From: Candidatus Cloacimonadota bacterium
GTDB lineage: Bacteria > Cloacimonadota > Cloacimonadia > Cloacimonadales > WRIO01
Direction of reading: 5' to 3'
DNA: 64,000 bases
NCBI GenBank assembly: GCA_009777575.1
Contig: WRLO01000005.1
Span: forward strand, 1-64,000
The notes under the pieces are model-generated. The model saw only the letters and a list, made by a program, of their open reading frames with translations. It was not told the origin of the DNA and did not search any database. Made by a program: the position numbers and the translations under genes. Below, one piece after another: positions 53,907 through 63,989 of this stretch (position 1 is its first letter; the number at the start of each line of letters is the position of its first letter).

Positions 53907-56900
53907 ATGCAAAAGTTTATTTTTACACTTTTTTTTGCGCTAACAATCAGTGCTTTATCGGCTTATGAGCCATTTTATGTAGATGACCCAGCAATATCAC
54001 CAGATGGTCAGAGTGTGCTCTTTGTCTACATGAATAATATTTGGGAAGTCCCTTTTGAAGGTGGTGTAGCACGGAGATTGACGGCTACAAATGATAGAAT
54101 ATCGCGACCAGCATATTCACCTTGTGATAACTGGATATCTTTTCAATCTGATAGAGAAGGAATAAATAAGATTTTTCTTATGCCTCGCAATGGAGGAGTG
54201 GCAAGAAAAATCAGCGATGAAGATATAAATTTTTCAGAATGGTATCCGGATAGTTCTGCTATTCTCGGCATAATGAGGTCACCGGGAGAACTTGGATCTT
54301 ATGTAAAACTTGAATTAGGTGGACATAGACCATTAGAAATATTGGGGATTACAGGCAGTTTCGCTACTATATCTGATGAAGGGACAAAGATAGTCTTTGA
54401 CAGGCGTGGTTTAGCTTTTAGACCAGCTTATCAGGGGACTCATAATGGAGATCTATGGCTTTATGACATAAATACAGAGGAATTTACAAGACTTACAGAT
54501 ACACCATTGACAGAGAGATATCCGAAATTTTCCAGAAAACACAAGGATAGACTTTACTATGTAGCTTCTGATGGTAAGCATTTTCAATTATTTTATATGG
54601 ATGATTTTGATATAACTACTCAGACACAATTGACTTTTTTCACAGATTGGTCAGCCCGCGACATATCAGTCTCATCCAGCGTAGATAGGGTAGTATTTGA
54701 GTATTTTAAAGAAATTTGGAGCTATGATCCTGCTACAGAGCAAGTGAGAAAGATACCCATAGCGATTTGGGAAGACAATTTTCCTAATCCTATTGTTCAT
54801 CAAAGATTTGAGAGTGAATTGACCTCTTTCTTTGTATCGCAAAATCAAGAATTACTCGTTTTTTCTCATAGGTATGATTTATTTGCAGTGCCTATCAGAG
54901 GTGGATTGGTCCGCCAATTAACCTTTGATCAAGCTGGAATACAGGATTTTGTGATAATGAACGACAATGAGACAATCTATTTTGCTAAAAATATCAAAGG
55001 GATACCGAGGCTTCATAGATTAAATATCAGAAATCCTCAAAACATTGAACAAATAAGCTGGTCGGACGATAAATATATTGAGTCTTTACGGATTAATCAT
55101 GCAGGAGAAATGATTATTCGTTATGATAAAAGCATAGAAAGAAATATTTTTGCAAAAATGGATAGGAATGGAAATTTCACAGATACATTTCCTGATGATA
55201 TTGTAGGAAACTATATCGAAACATCGTCAGAAAAAGGGAAAACACTTTATTCATCCATTGATCTTTCAAGATGGGTAAGAACACTAAAAATAAAAGATTT
55301 AAGAACAAACACCGTGCAAGATTTATTTAAAACTACACGAAATATAGGAACTATGGTTTTCAGTGAAGATGAAAATAAACTGTTCTTTTCATACAATGGT
55401 AATATAAACATTGTGAGTTTAGTAAATGAATGGCAGAAAAACGAAGATCATTGGGATAGAATAATTCCTAGAGGAGCATCACAGGATGTACAAAATCCTA
55501 TAGCAACTGCAGAATGGGATATAAATTTTGATAATTTTCAACTCAGAAATAGGGTATTGGTAGATGAACCGGGTTGGTTACAACCAGTTTTTGCCTCAAG
55601 AGATTCGACACTATACTATTTCAATACAAACAACGGAAATACTGTTTTGAAAAGTATCAAGTTTGATGGAACTAAAAAAGAAGATGTATTCAATACTCGT
55701 GGAAATGTCAATAATTTTCAGCTGACTCAAGACCAAAGTGCGATTTACTATATACTGAACAGTAGGTTGCATAAACTCACATTACGAAGTAAACAAAGCA
55801 ATCAAATCGAGTTTGATTATAGTTATACTTTCAATGTAGAAAAATTGAATAAAGATGTATTTGAACATGTTTGGGGAAGATTTGGGCATAATTTTTATGA
55901 CCCCAATATGCACGGTCAAGATTGGGAAGAGATATATGAATTATTCGAACCACACATTCATGAAATAAGAGATGTAAATATTTTACAAAGATTTATAGAT
56001 GAAATGATTGGTAGAGTCAATGCATCTCATACAGGTTTTACACCGAGAACAGATGGTAGAGTAAATTTATTTACTCCAGCTTTCGCAGGATTTATTCCAG
56101 ATTATAGGTCGAGATTACCAATAGGGATCAGGGTAAAAAAGATTTATTTTGGTTCTGAACTACATCAAAAATATAATATCACTGAAAATGATATAATTCT
56201 CGAAATTAATGGACAATCCATAAATTCCACTACAGCAATATCACCATTATTACTAAATCAATTAGGAAAAGATATTAGTTTTAGAATACAAACCTCTAGA
56301 GGAGTGGTAAATGCTTTAGTAAAAGGTATTTCAGCTGCTGATCAAAGTCAATTAAGATACGAAGACATGGTATTGTCAAATTTTCAAACAGTAAAAGAAT
56401 TGACCAACAATCGAATTGGATACATACACATACAAAGGATGAATCAATCTTCATTAAGAAGATTTGAACAAGACATATGGGCGATTAATGCTAATACCGA
56501 TGGGTTAGTAATAGATATTCGTGGAAATGGTGGTGGTAGTATCAGACACGATTTAATGGATATTATTACGAGACCTGCTAGGGCATATACCTACAATCGG
56601 ACTTGGGGAATCGAACCTTACCCAACTCCAAGTAATATCTATCAAAATCCTATAGTCCTATTAATAGACGAAGATTCATATTCGGATGCTGAAATATTTG
56701 GAACATTGTTTAGAGATTTTAATATTGGTTATGTGATAGGTATGCCAACCAGTGGCTCTGTGATAGGAACAAGACCATGGCCTCTTTTCGACGGGTCAAG
56801 CATGAGAATGCCTGTCAGTGGTTGGTTTAGACTAAATTGGGAAAACATGGAATTGTTTCCAACAATCCCGGATATTTTAGTTCCAAGACTTCCAGAACAT

Positions 56901-56969
56901 CATATAAGTGGCGATGATCCGCAGTTACAAAGAGCAATTGATGTTTTGTTTGAGTTGATGGGTGATTGA
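53907..56969 (+). CDS. Secreted tricorn-like S41 peptidase with beta-propeller
   Basis: Signal peptide, then WD40-like/TolB beta-propeller repeats in the first about 650 residues (DDPAISPDGQSVLFVYMNNIWEVPFEGG, RPAYSPCDNWISFQSDREG), a PDZ-like segment (ENDIILEINGQSI), and the S41 core with IDIRGNGGGSIRHDL and the nucleophile in DEDSYSDAEIF near 923. Length 1020 residues matches tricorn core proteases; these break down oligopeptides. The export signal points to a periplasmic or outer-membrane location. Confidence 0.9.
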   Translation: MQKFIFTLFFALTISALSAYEPFYVDDPAISPDGQSVLFVYMNNIWEVPFEGGVARRLTATNDRISRPAYSPCDNWISFQSDREGINKIFLMPRNGGVARKISDEDINFSEWYPDSSAILGIMRSPGELGSYVKLELGGHRPLEILGITGSFATISDEGTKIVFDRRGLAFRPAYQGTHNGDLWLYDINTEEFTRLTDTPLTERYPKFSRKHKDRLYYVASDGKHFQLFYMDDFDITTQTQLTFFTDWSARDISVSSSVDRVVFEYFKEIWSYDPATEQVRKIPIAIWEDNFPNPIVHQRFESELTSFFVSQNQELLVFSHRYDLFAVPIRGGLVRQLTFDQAGIQDFVIMNDNETIYFAKNIKGIPRLHRLNIRNPQNIEQISWSDDKYIESLRINHAGEMIIRYDKSIERNIFAKMDRNGNFTDTFPDDIVGNYIETSSEKGKTLYSSIDLSRWVRTLKIKDLRTNTVQDLFKTTRNIGTMVFSEDENKLFFSYNGNINIVSLVNEWQKNEDHWDRIIPRGASQDVQNPIATAEWDINFDNFQLRNRVLVDEPGWLQPVFASRDSTLYYFNTNNGNTVLKSIKFDGTKKEDVFNTRGNVNNFQLTQDQSAIYYILNSRLHKLTLRSKQSNQIEFDYSYTFNVEKLNKDVFEHVWGRFGHNFYDPNMHGQDWEEIYELFEPHIHEIRDVNILQRFIDEMIGRVNASHTGFTPRTDGRVNLFTPAFAGFIPDYRSRLPIGIRVKKIYFGSELHQKYNITENDIILEINGQSINSTTAISPLLLNQLGKDISFRIQTSRGVVNALVKGISAADQSQLRYEDMVLSNFQTVKELTNNRIGYIHIQRMNQSSLRRFEQDIWAINANTDGLVIDIRGNGGGSIRHDLMDIITRPARAYTYNRTWGIEPYPTPSNIYQNPIVLLIDEDSYSDAEIFGTLFRDFNIGYVIGMPTSGSVIGTRPWPLFDGSSMRMPVSGWFRLNWENMELFPTIPDILVPRLPEHHISGDDPQLQRAIDVLFELMGD

Positions 56970-57343
56970 TAATCAATTTATTCCTTTTTTCAAGGTAGGT
57001 TCAAGAGATATGTAGAATGAGGAATCTTTTCCGCCATTGTCATTACTGTGTGTTGGAGAAATCTTTAAGTCCTTTCACTTCGTTCAAGGTTACAGGTTAG
57101 TTTTGAGACAGGAATGATTTGTGAATCTTCGCCTCTTGAAGAATTACAAGAATGTTATTTAAAGATATAGGAAAAGATATATTAACATTATCACTTTTTA
57201 CTTGCAAAAAAAACTAACTTTAAAAAAATTGAATTTATCTTGCGAAAAATTAAATATTAAGCAATAAAAATTGATTATTTTATGTGTGAGTTAGAAAATA
57301 TGGAGCGATATGAAATGTAAATCAAATATTCAAAGGAGACTAA
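56970..57343. other. Intergenic region with degraded dispersed repeats
   Basis: 374 bases. Holds GGTTCAAGAGATATG (also at 12.2 and 51.1 kb) and a TTTCACTTCGTTCAAGGTTACAG arm (57073-57095), both from repeat families seen elsewhere. The last 150 bases are AT-rich leader of the DUF2723 gene, and AAAGGAG precedes its ATG. No gene. Confidence 0.6.
57038..57095. repeat. Dispersed repeat copy, diverged
   Basis: Contains GGAGAAATCTTTAAGTCC and TTTCACTTCGTTCAAGGTTACAG, a diverged version of the CATTCTGA...GGTGACA element. Part of the same family as copies at 10.2, 12.1, 29.3 and 61.9 kb. Confidence 0.65.
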
Positions 57344-60076
57344 ATGTCAAAAAAAAATAAAACTATTGATAAGAAAGGTTTAGTTCAAAGCACAAATCTT
57401 GAATCGCAAATTTCTGAAGATTTCAGACCTCAAACAATAATATCTCCGAAAATAAACTCAATCATTGCCTCAATGATATTTATTTTTACAATGCTTATTT
57501 ATGTGATGACTAATGCAAAATCCGTTTCTTTTTGGGATTCTGGAGAATATATTTCTTGTAGCAGTATTTTGGGTATACCTCATCCACCCGGAAATCCTTT
57601 TTTTATACTACTTGGGAGGTTTTTTACTATATTCAATTTAGGATTTGACCATGCTGTAATGATAAGTTTTATGGTGTCATTGTTTGGAGCTTTAGGAGTG
57701 GTGTTTACTTATTTAATAACGGTTCAGCTATTAAGCATGTTAAAAGATGATAAGTATCTAGTATTTACCGGAGGCTTTATTGCCGCTATTTTGACTGCAT
57801 TTTCTTACACATATTGGATGAATTCAATTGATCCTGGGGGCGGTTATTCTGGAATGGCATTTATAATCAATATTTCCATTTGGTTGATATTGGTCTGGGT
57901 AAAAAAGCAAAACGATTTCTCCCATCAAAATATCTTGTTATTAATTATTTATCTCCTTTTTTTAGGATTTAGTATCCATCAAACTACTTTACAAATAGCA
58001 CCAGCTATCTTGTTTATAGCCGTATATCCTTACATCAAAAATAGTTTTAAGTCTTTTTCATTTTGGGGTAAAATAATCTTGTATCTAATCGGATTGCTGA
58101 TAGTATATATCATTTGTGATGGATTAAAAGAAATCACAAATGTGCCAGAACTACCTAAATTGGCTTTCGGTGTTGCTTTAGTAGGTATCATGGTGTGGTA
58201 TTTAAGGAAATATATTGGTCGAAAAGCATGGTTTCTAGGTTTTTTGATGTTGATATTAGGATTTAGCACCCATTTCTTTTTGTTAGCTCGTTCAGGCTAT
58301 CGTCCCTTTATCAATGAAGGTCATCCTCACAATTTAAATATGTTTATGGACTATATTTTGCGTAGGCAATATGGTAGTTATAATTTTCTACAGAGACGAG
58401 GAAGTTTTTCTGTCCAAGTCATAGAGCATTTTATACGCTACTTAACATGGCAATTTATGGATGTGGAAGTGGTGTCTTCTTGGTTTAAAATGCCATTAAA
58501 TTTTTTGACTGGAGTGAGTAATATGCTTATGGTGTTTTTAGGTATATATGGATTTCAATATTCATTCAAGAATAATAAAAATTCTTTTGCTTATCTATTG
58601 AGCATATTTTTTATGGCTTCAGTAGCGATGATATTTGTGATGAATTTATCAGGAAATGAAGTCAGAGATCGAGACTATTTTTTTGCAACTGCTTACAATT
58701 TCTGGGCAATAGCAATGGGAATAGGAGCGGTGGGGGTGATAAAATACTTTTCGGACCAAAAATTCTTAAAATATTTTGTAGTATCTGTGTTATTAATATA
58801 CCCGATATTAAATATGGTCTCTCAATATCATAAACACGACCGTTCAGGCGAATATATCGCTCTAGGTTATGGTTTAAACTTACTTTTGGGGCTCGAAGAA
58901 AACGCTATTATCTTTACCAATGGAGACAATGATACTTTCCCTGTTTGGTATGTTCAATCTGTTCTTGATAGCAAAGCCAATGAGCATATCGCTCAAATAC
59001 ATGAATCGAGCAATCGACAAGGTATTGGACACCTTTATGATGCTGAAAATGTATTTCCTACAGCAAGGACTCGAGAACTGATAACAAGAGGTCTTGATTG
59101 GAAAAGCACTCATATCAAAGGCATTCGACAAGATGTAGTAGTCGCCAATCTAAGTCTGTTAAATACTCCTTGGTTTTTGAAACAGCTTCGCGATATGGAT
59201 AGTCTAGAATTGAACTGGACTGATGAACAAATCGATGGTCTTAGACCTGCATTTTTTCCTGATGATATGGAGATAGTAATAAGTTCTCCCAATGGTGAAA
59301 GATTTTCTATAACAATACCTGCTGGTTCAGGAATGCAAATACAAGATATAGCTGTGATTCGAATTATACAAGACAATTTTGGGAAAAGACCGATTTATTT
59401 TGCAGTTACTGTTCCGGGTTATTCAGGATTTGACAATCATCTTATAAACGAAGGAATGGTATCCAGAATAGTATCAACTCGAGGTGCAGATAGAATAAAT
59501 TATGAAAGGATAAAAAACAATCTTGATAATATATATTTTTATGGTGGAATCTTCAATGAAAAGCTATTTAAAGATGAAAACAAAACAAGGCTAGTGGCAA
59601 ATTATGGGGCTGCTCACATGAGACTTGCAGAATATTATCAAAACATCAGAGATGATGAAAATTCATTGAAATATTTTGAAAGAGCATTGGAATTTGTCCT
59701 TGATGAAGATGAGAAAAGTAGATTTTATGGGTCCTTGATTATATCGAATGCAAGTGCTGGAAATGTAGAAAGAGCAGAAGATTTGATAGAAATAATGATA
59801 ACGAACAATCCTTATTCCGCTCAACCATATATTTCTGGTGCAATAGCAATGACAAGAGCAGAAAACCTGGAACGAGCATTTTATTATCTTGAAGAAGGAC
59901 TTGATTTAGACCCATTTAATCGACAACTCATAGCTTTGACTTTCCAAATAGGTTTTGAATATAACATGCGTGAAGAAGCACATAGCGTTATTCTAAAAAT
60001 TCTCCCATTTCAACCACATTTGGCTGAATTTTTTGATGTTTTATTAGACCCGACAAAGACTATAGACGACCTTTGA
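57344..60076 (+). CDS. DUF2723 membrane protein, PMT-like, with TPR tail
   Basis: 910 residues. The DUF2723 domain is seen in WDSGEYISCSSILGIPHPPGNPFFILLGRFFTIF, the acidic motif equivalent of mannosyltransferase loop 1, with about ten or more membrane segments up to 500. A periplasmic part with NEVRDRDYFFATAYNFWAIAMGIG and FTNGDNDTFPVWYVQSV follows, and two TPR-like repeats at the end (AAHMRLAEYYQNIRDDENSLKYFERALE). The family is linked to glycosylation of exported proteins in FCB bacteria, probably on the outer face of the inner membrane. Confidence 0.88.
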   Translation: MSKKNKTIDKKGLVQSTNLESQISEDFRPQTIISPKINSIIASMIFIFTMLIYVMTNAKSVSFWDSGEYISCSSILGIPHPPGNPFFILLGRFFTIFNLGFDHAVMISFMVSLFGALGVVFTYLITVQLLSMLKDDKYLVFTGGFIAAILTAFSYTYWMNSIDPGGGYSGMAFIINISIWLILVWVKKQNDFSHQNILLLIIYLLFLGFSIHQTTLQIAPAILFIAVYPYIKNSFKSFSFWGKIILYLIGLLIVYIICDGLKEITNVPELPKLAFGVALVGIMVWYLRKYIGRKAWFLGFLMLILGFSTHFFLLARSGYRPFINEGHPHNLNMFMDYILRRQYGSYNFLQRRGSFSVQVIEHFIRYLTWQFMDVEVVSSWFKMPLNFLTGVSNMLMVFLGIYGFQYSFKNNKNSFAYLLSIFFMASVAMIFVMNLSGNEVRDRDYFFATAYNFWAIAMGIGAVGVIKYFSDQKFLKYFVVSVLLIYPILNMVSQYHKHDRSGEYIALGYGLNLLLGLEENAIIFTNGDNDTFPVWYVQSVLDSKANEHIAQIHESSNRQGIGHLYDAENVFPTARTRELITRGLDWKSTHIKGIRQDVVVANLSLLNTPWFLKQLRDMDSLELNWTDEQIDGLRPAFFPDDMEIVISSPNGERFSITIPAGSGMQIQDIAVIRIIQDNFGKRPIYFAVTVPGYSGFDNHLINEGMVSRIVSTRGADRINYERIKNNLDNIYFYGGIFNEKLFKDENKTRLVANYGAAHMRLAEYYQNIRDDENSLKYFERALEFVLDEDEKSRFYGSLIISNASAGNVERAEDLIEIMITNNPYSAQPYISGAIAMTRAENLERAFYYLEEGLDLDPFNRQLIALTFQIGFEYNMREEAHSVILKILPFQPHLAEFFDVLLDPTKTIDDL

Positions 60077-60179
60077 TTTAAAAGATCCTTTGATGAAATT
60101 AAATTGATTAAAAATAACTTGTTTTTAGTTTTATTCATACCATTTGTGGTTTTAATCAAAAATAACTCAGAATTTAATT

Positions 60180-61691
60180 ATGGCTAAAAAAAGAAAAAGA
60201 TCAAATAAACCAAGAAAAATAACAAAAAAAAAGAACCATAATATCAGAAATATGATATTTCTGGTAGGTTGTGTTATTGCAGTTGGTTTTCTCAGCGTTT
60301 ATTTTGTTTTGCCTATAATCAACATTTCACCCGAAGAAGCTACTCTTGTCGCGATAAACGAGACATCTGATATACATGATGTGGTAAATAATCAGCGAGA
60401 AACAGTTTCAAATAACGAACCAAAAGATAGTAGAAAAGAAAGAAGAGTTAGGAGACAAGAAACTAGAGAGATAAATCGTAGAGAACAAACAGAAAACAAT
60501 AACAATGCTAGTAATCAAGCTTCTCATTCACAGTCCACTAGAAATAATGTGCCAAGAGAAACAAGACATGATGGGTCTACTAGAAACTCTTGGCGCGATA
60601 TAATCGGGGCAGGAAACGATTCACAAGAAATTCAAGAAACTCGAAATCAGGAGCAGAGAACTTCTCCACAGGTTCAAACTCCCAATTCTCAGTCTAATAC
60701 AAATAATGATCAGCGACCTGAAAGGCAACAGAGAAATTCAAACGATTCATGGCGGGATATAATAGGTTTTGGACAAGAATCAAGAGAAGAAAGTCAAAGA
60801 GTTGTTCATACAACTAACGATAATATTCAATTACCGCAAGAAATAATACCTGAACCCCAGCAAAGAGAAACATTTCTACCAACAATCTCTGAGTCTGATA
60901 TCTCAAATCTAGAAACACAAATTAGGAACAATGAAAATGAAGAAATAAACCAAACTATAGCAGCCTCAACAACTTCGCAAAGACTAAGGGAAAGAGATAG
61001 AGAAAGACAGTATATAGTAAATCCAAATTTGCCAAAAATTTTAATTATTATTGATGATTTCGGTGGAATAGGAAACTCACTGTTCCAAAGATTTAACTCG
61101 CTAGATAGAGAAATTGCCTTTGCGGTCCTACCCGGACTTAGATTTTCTCAAGATCATCAAGAAAGAGCAGTAGCAGCTGGTAGAGAAGTTATTATACATA
61201 TACCGATGGAACCTGAAGGTAGAGAAAGGCAAGAACCTAACACAATCCTAACTTCCATGAATGATTTTCAAATCAGAAATCAAATAGATAGCTGGATAGT
61301 AGAATTACCTTTAGCTATAGGTGTGAATAATCATATGGGTAGTAAAGCAACTCAAGATGATAGAGTTTTAGAAGCCATCATGCAGTCATTGAGACCAAAT
61401 AACATGTTTTTCATTGATAGCTTTACAACTGGTAGATCACGAGTAACGCAGGTAGCTCAAAGAAGTAGTGTTAAAACAGCAACCAGAGATATATTTCTTG
61501 ATGTTCCCGATTCATCGTTGACTGTAGCAAGAGATAAGATAAATGAGATAAAAAGAATAAGAAATCAAGAAGTCATAATAGTTATCACACACTGCCATAA
61601 CGATATGAAATATAGGCAATTAGTTCATTTCGTTGATAGATTAAAAGAAGAAGGATTTCAGCTAATTCCACCATCAATTGCTGTGAGATAA
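60180..61691 (+). CDS. Divergent polysaccharide deacetylase (YibQ-like) with long disordered linker
   Basis: A cationic N-terminus (KKRKRSNKPRKITKKKN) and a single transmembrane segment anchor the protein; about 220 disordered Arg/Gln/Asn/Glu-rich residues follow. Within them a motif is repeated, NSWRDIIGAGNDSQE and DSWRDIIGFGQESRE. The catalytic-type domain at about 280-503 has PKILIIIDDFGG, FAVLPGLRFSQDHQERAVAAGREVIIHIPMEPEG, AIGVNNHMGSKATQDDRVL and FFIDSFTTGRSR, as in the YibQ family of divergent deacetylases. It may act on envelope glycans. 503 residues. Confidence 0.85.
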   Translation: MAKKRKRSNKPRKITKKKNHNIRNMIFLVGCVIAVGFLSVYFVLPIINISPEEATLVAINETSDIHDVVNNQRETVSNNEPKDSRKERRVRRQETREINRREQTENNNNASNQASHSQSTRNNVPRETRHDGSTRNSWRDIIGAGNDSQEIQETRNQEQRTSPQVQTPNSQSNTNNDQRPERQQRNSNDSWRDIIGFGQESREESQRVVHTTNDNIQLPQEIIPEPQQRETFLPTISESDISNLETQIRNNENEEINQTIAASTTSQRLRERDRERQYIVNPNLPKILIIIDDFGGIGNSLFQRFNSLDREIAFAVLPGLRFSQDHQERAVAAGREVIIHIPMEPEGRERQEPNTILTSMNDFQIRNQIDSWIVELPLAIGVNNHMGSKATQDDRVLEAIMQSLRPNNMFFIDSFTTGRSRVTQVAQRSSVKTATRDIFLDVPDSSLTVARDKINEIKRIRNQEVIIVITHCHNDMKYRQLVHFVDRLKEEGFQLIPPSIAVR

Positions 61692-62141
61692 TGCTTGATA
61701 TCCAATTCGGTGAATTAATTTTTTGGTGATTTAGAAAGCCTCATGTTTTAAGAATTTAAGATAACCGTAAGTTTATTAGAATTTTTACTTATAGGGGCAA
61801 GCAGTAAATATTTGGCTTTTTTTGATGGTAGAGGCTGTCGCATAACAGGTATTGTTTGTCATTCTGATGGAAGCGAAGAATCTGTAACTTTATATTTAAT
61901 AGTGTAGTTGAGATTCTTAACTTCTTATAGAATGACAAAATATTACATTATGTAACAGCCTCTATTAATACCTTTTCTTAAGAAATGATTACTCTATCAA
62001 GGAGTAATAGTAATATAAGTGAGAGAATTAATAAAAATTGCCAAATATTCGGAATAAACCTTTGAAAAAAACAGTTGACAATAAAAGAAAATTAATAATT
62101 ATTGTCCATATTGAATAAAATAATATCATTTGGAGATATTT
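61692..62141. other. Intergenic region with a palindromic element
   Basis: 450 bases. A 136-base inverted-repeat element lies at 61829-61964; the rest is AT-rich with no ORF or RNA gene seen. GGAG at 62132-62135 belongs to the pepD start. Confidence 0.6.
61829..61964. repeat. MITE-like palindromic element with GAGGCTGTCGCATAA end
   Basis: TAGAGGCTGTCGCATAACAGG at the left pairs with CATTATGTAACAGCCTCTATT at the right; inner parts TTTGTCATTCTGATGGAAG...GAAGAATCT and AGATTCTTAACTTCTTATAGAATGACAAA also pair. Related ends are at 12.0 and 40.5 kb. No transposase is inside, so it would be a non-autonomous or relic element. Confidence 0.75.
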
Positions 62142-63659
62142 ATGATAAATAATAATATTGTCATTAAGCTATTTGAGGAAATTAATCAAATTCCTCGTTG
62201 CTCAGGAAATGAAAAATATATCAGTGATTGGTTGGTAGAATATGGCAAAAAACAAGGATGGGAAATATACCAAGATGATGTATTGAATGTGGTTTTGCGA
62301 GTACCTGGCAGAGGAGAACTATCCTCAGGAGAGAGTATAATCATTCAAGGGCATATGGATATGGTAGGTGTTAAAGAAGAAGGTTCGTTACATGATTTTA
62401 CTAAAGACCCTATCATGATGTTTGAAGAAGATGGCTGGTTAAAAGCTAAAGGCACAACTCTCGGTGCTGACAATGGAATAGCCATAGCTATAGCTCTTGC
62501 AATAGCAACAGAGAAGAACATCTCACATCCACCGCTCGAATTACTCTTTACAGTGGACGAAGAGAGGGGGTTGACCGGAGCAAGAGAATTAAAATCTGAT
62601 GTTTTAAAAGGAAAATACTTGATAAATATCGATTCTGAAGATGAAGGTGTTTTTACTATCGGTTGTGCGGGTGGTAGGAATACTTTGATCGATATACCTC
62701 TTGTATATGAAGAAAATATATCAAAAAATGACTGTTATAAGTTATCAATCTCAAGATTGAGTGGTGGACATTCAGGTATCCAGATAAATGAAAATAAGCC
62801 TAACGCAATAAAGATTGTAACAGATGTTGTGCATTGGATAACGAAAAATACAGATAATTTCAATTTGTGTTCAATAAATGCAGGTGTTGCTCACAATGCA
62901 ATTCCTACAAACGCTACGATTTGTTTTTCGAGTAAAAATGAACCATTGGTAAAAATAATTAAAAAACAAACATTTGATGAAATCGAAAGGGATTTCAGAG
63001 CAAAAGAACCCCAGATGGAGCTATCCTTTGAAAAGATAGAACCTTGTGAAAGATATATTAGAACAGACATCTCTCAAAATATCATCAAAATGTTGATGGA
63101 TTTACCTCATGGTGTCTTTTCACTAGTAAACGATAAACAATCACAAAAAACAGACCCTGCTACACAAAAAAATGTCTCGCCTGAATTGAGTTCTGTAAGC
63201 CAAACCCTTGAACCTATAGGACATGATGAAATAGTAGAGACCTCAAACAATCTTGCTCAAGTAGATACAGATGAAGATAAGTTGCGGATATTGATCAGCC
63301 TAAGAAGTAGTAAATCCTCCCAGATGGATGTATTGTATGAAAAGATTGAAGATATTTCCCAGATGTATGGAGCGAATTGCTATGCTGATGAAGGTTATCC
63401 AGCTTGGGAACCAGATTGGGAATCAGAATTATTGACAAAATCAAAGGTTTCTTATAAAAATATTTATGGAACTGAACCCGAGGTTGAGGTAATTCATGCA
63501 GGATTAGAATGTGGTGTGATAGGAGCAAAATATCCAGAAATGCAGATGATTTCTATTGGTCCGACAATCAAAGCTCCACATACTCCAAATGAAAGTTTGA
63601 AAATAAAAGACATAGATAAGATTATCTCTTTTCTATTGGAATTATTCAAAAATATATAA
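62142..63659 (+). CDS. pepD: Aminoacyl-histidine dipeptidase PepD (M20)
   Basis: Cytosolic zinc peptidase of the M20C group, releasing N-terminal residues from Xaa-His and other dipeptides. Seen are IPRCSGNEKYISDWLVEYG, IIQGHMDMV, TTLGADNGIAIAIAL, LFTVDEERGLTGA and LINIDSEDEG as metal-binding parts, plus GGHSG. I start at MINNN, 6 bases after GGAG. About 505 residues; the family is typically about 485. A linker near residues 325-370 (KQSQKTDPATQKNVSPELSS) is the extra length. It fits a peptide-fermenting organism. Confidence 0.9.
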   Translation: MINNNIVIKLFEEINQIPRCSGNEKYISDWLVEYGKKQGWEIYQDDVLNVVLRVPGRGELSSGESIIIQGHMDMVGVKEEGSLHDFTKDPIMMFEEDGWLKAKGTTLGADNGIAIAIALAIATEKNISHPPLELLFTVDEERGLTGARELKSDVLKGKYLINIDSEDEGVFTIGCAGGRNTLIDIPLVYEENISKNDCYKLSISRLSGGHSGIQINENKPNAIKIVTDVVHWITKNTDNFNLCSINAGVAHNAIPTNATICFSSKNEPLVKIIKKQTFDEIERDFRAKEPQMELSFEKIEPCERYIRTDISQNIIKMLMDLPHGVFSLVNDKQSQKTDPATQKNVSPELSSVSQTLEPIGHDEIVETSNNLAQVDTDEDKLRILISLRSSKSSQMDVLYEKIEDISQMYGANCYADEGYPAWEPDWESELLTKSKVSYKNIYGTEPEVEVIHAGLECGVIGAKYPEMQMISIGPTIKAPHTPNESLKIKDIDKIISFLLELFKNI

Positions 63660-63719
63660 TTGTGCGATTTGAGAAGGAATAGTTTTATACTATCTGTTTC
63701 ATAAAATCAAGGAGGGAAT

Positions 63720-63989
63720 ATGATAATGATAATAATAGCGATGATACTTGTGTCAACCCCTATAATATTAATGTTATACTTTTCAATAAAGAAAACATTA
63801 ATATATATGAAAACTCAAAAAATAACCCCAAAAATACCAAGTATCTCATCAAAATTTTTGTTGAAAAAGGATGAAAAAAATGATAGTAATCATCTTGTTA
63901 CCCAATCACTTCAAAAATTAAGTGATAAAGAAGATGAAGAAATAACAGCTGTAATAACTGCTGCGATAAATATGTATCTAAGGTCTTGA
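63720..63989 (+). CDS. OadG-like sodium pump decarboxylase gamma subunit
   Basis: 89 residues: one N-terminal membrane segment (MIIIAMILVSTPIILMLYFSI), a charged linker and the C-terminal DKEDEEITAVITAAINMYLRS, the (E)EE(I/V)AAVIAAAI..YL motif of OadG/MmdD-like subunits. These stabilise sodium-pumping decarboxylases (oxaloacetate or methylmalonyl-CoA). AAGGAGGGA precedes the ATG. The catalytic and membrane-pump subunits would be downstream, beyond the window edge. Confidence 0.8.
   Translation: MIMIIIAMILVSTPIILMLYFSIKKTLIYMKTQKITPKIPSISSKFLLKKDEKNDSNHLVTQSLQKLSDKEDEEITAVITAAINMYLRS

Noticed and set aside
61692-62141. Insertion sequence
   Set aside because: The palindromic element has no transposase frame inside, so only a MITE-like repeat is called.
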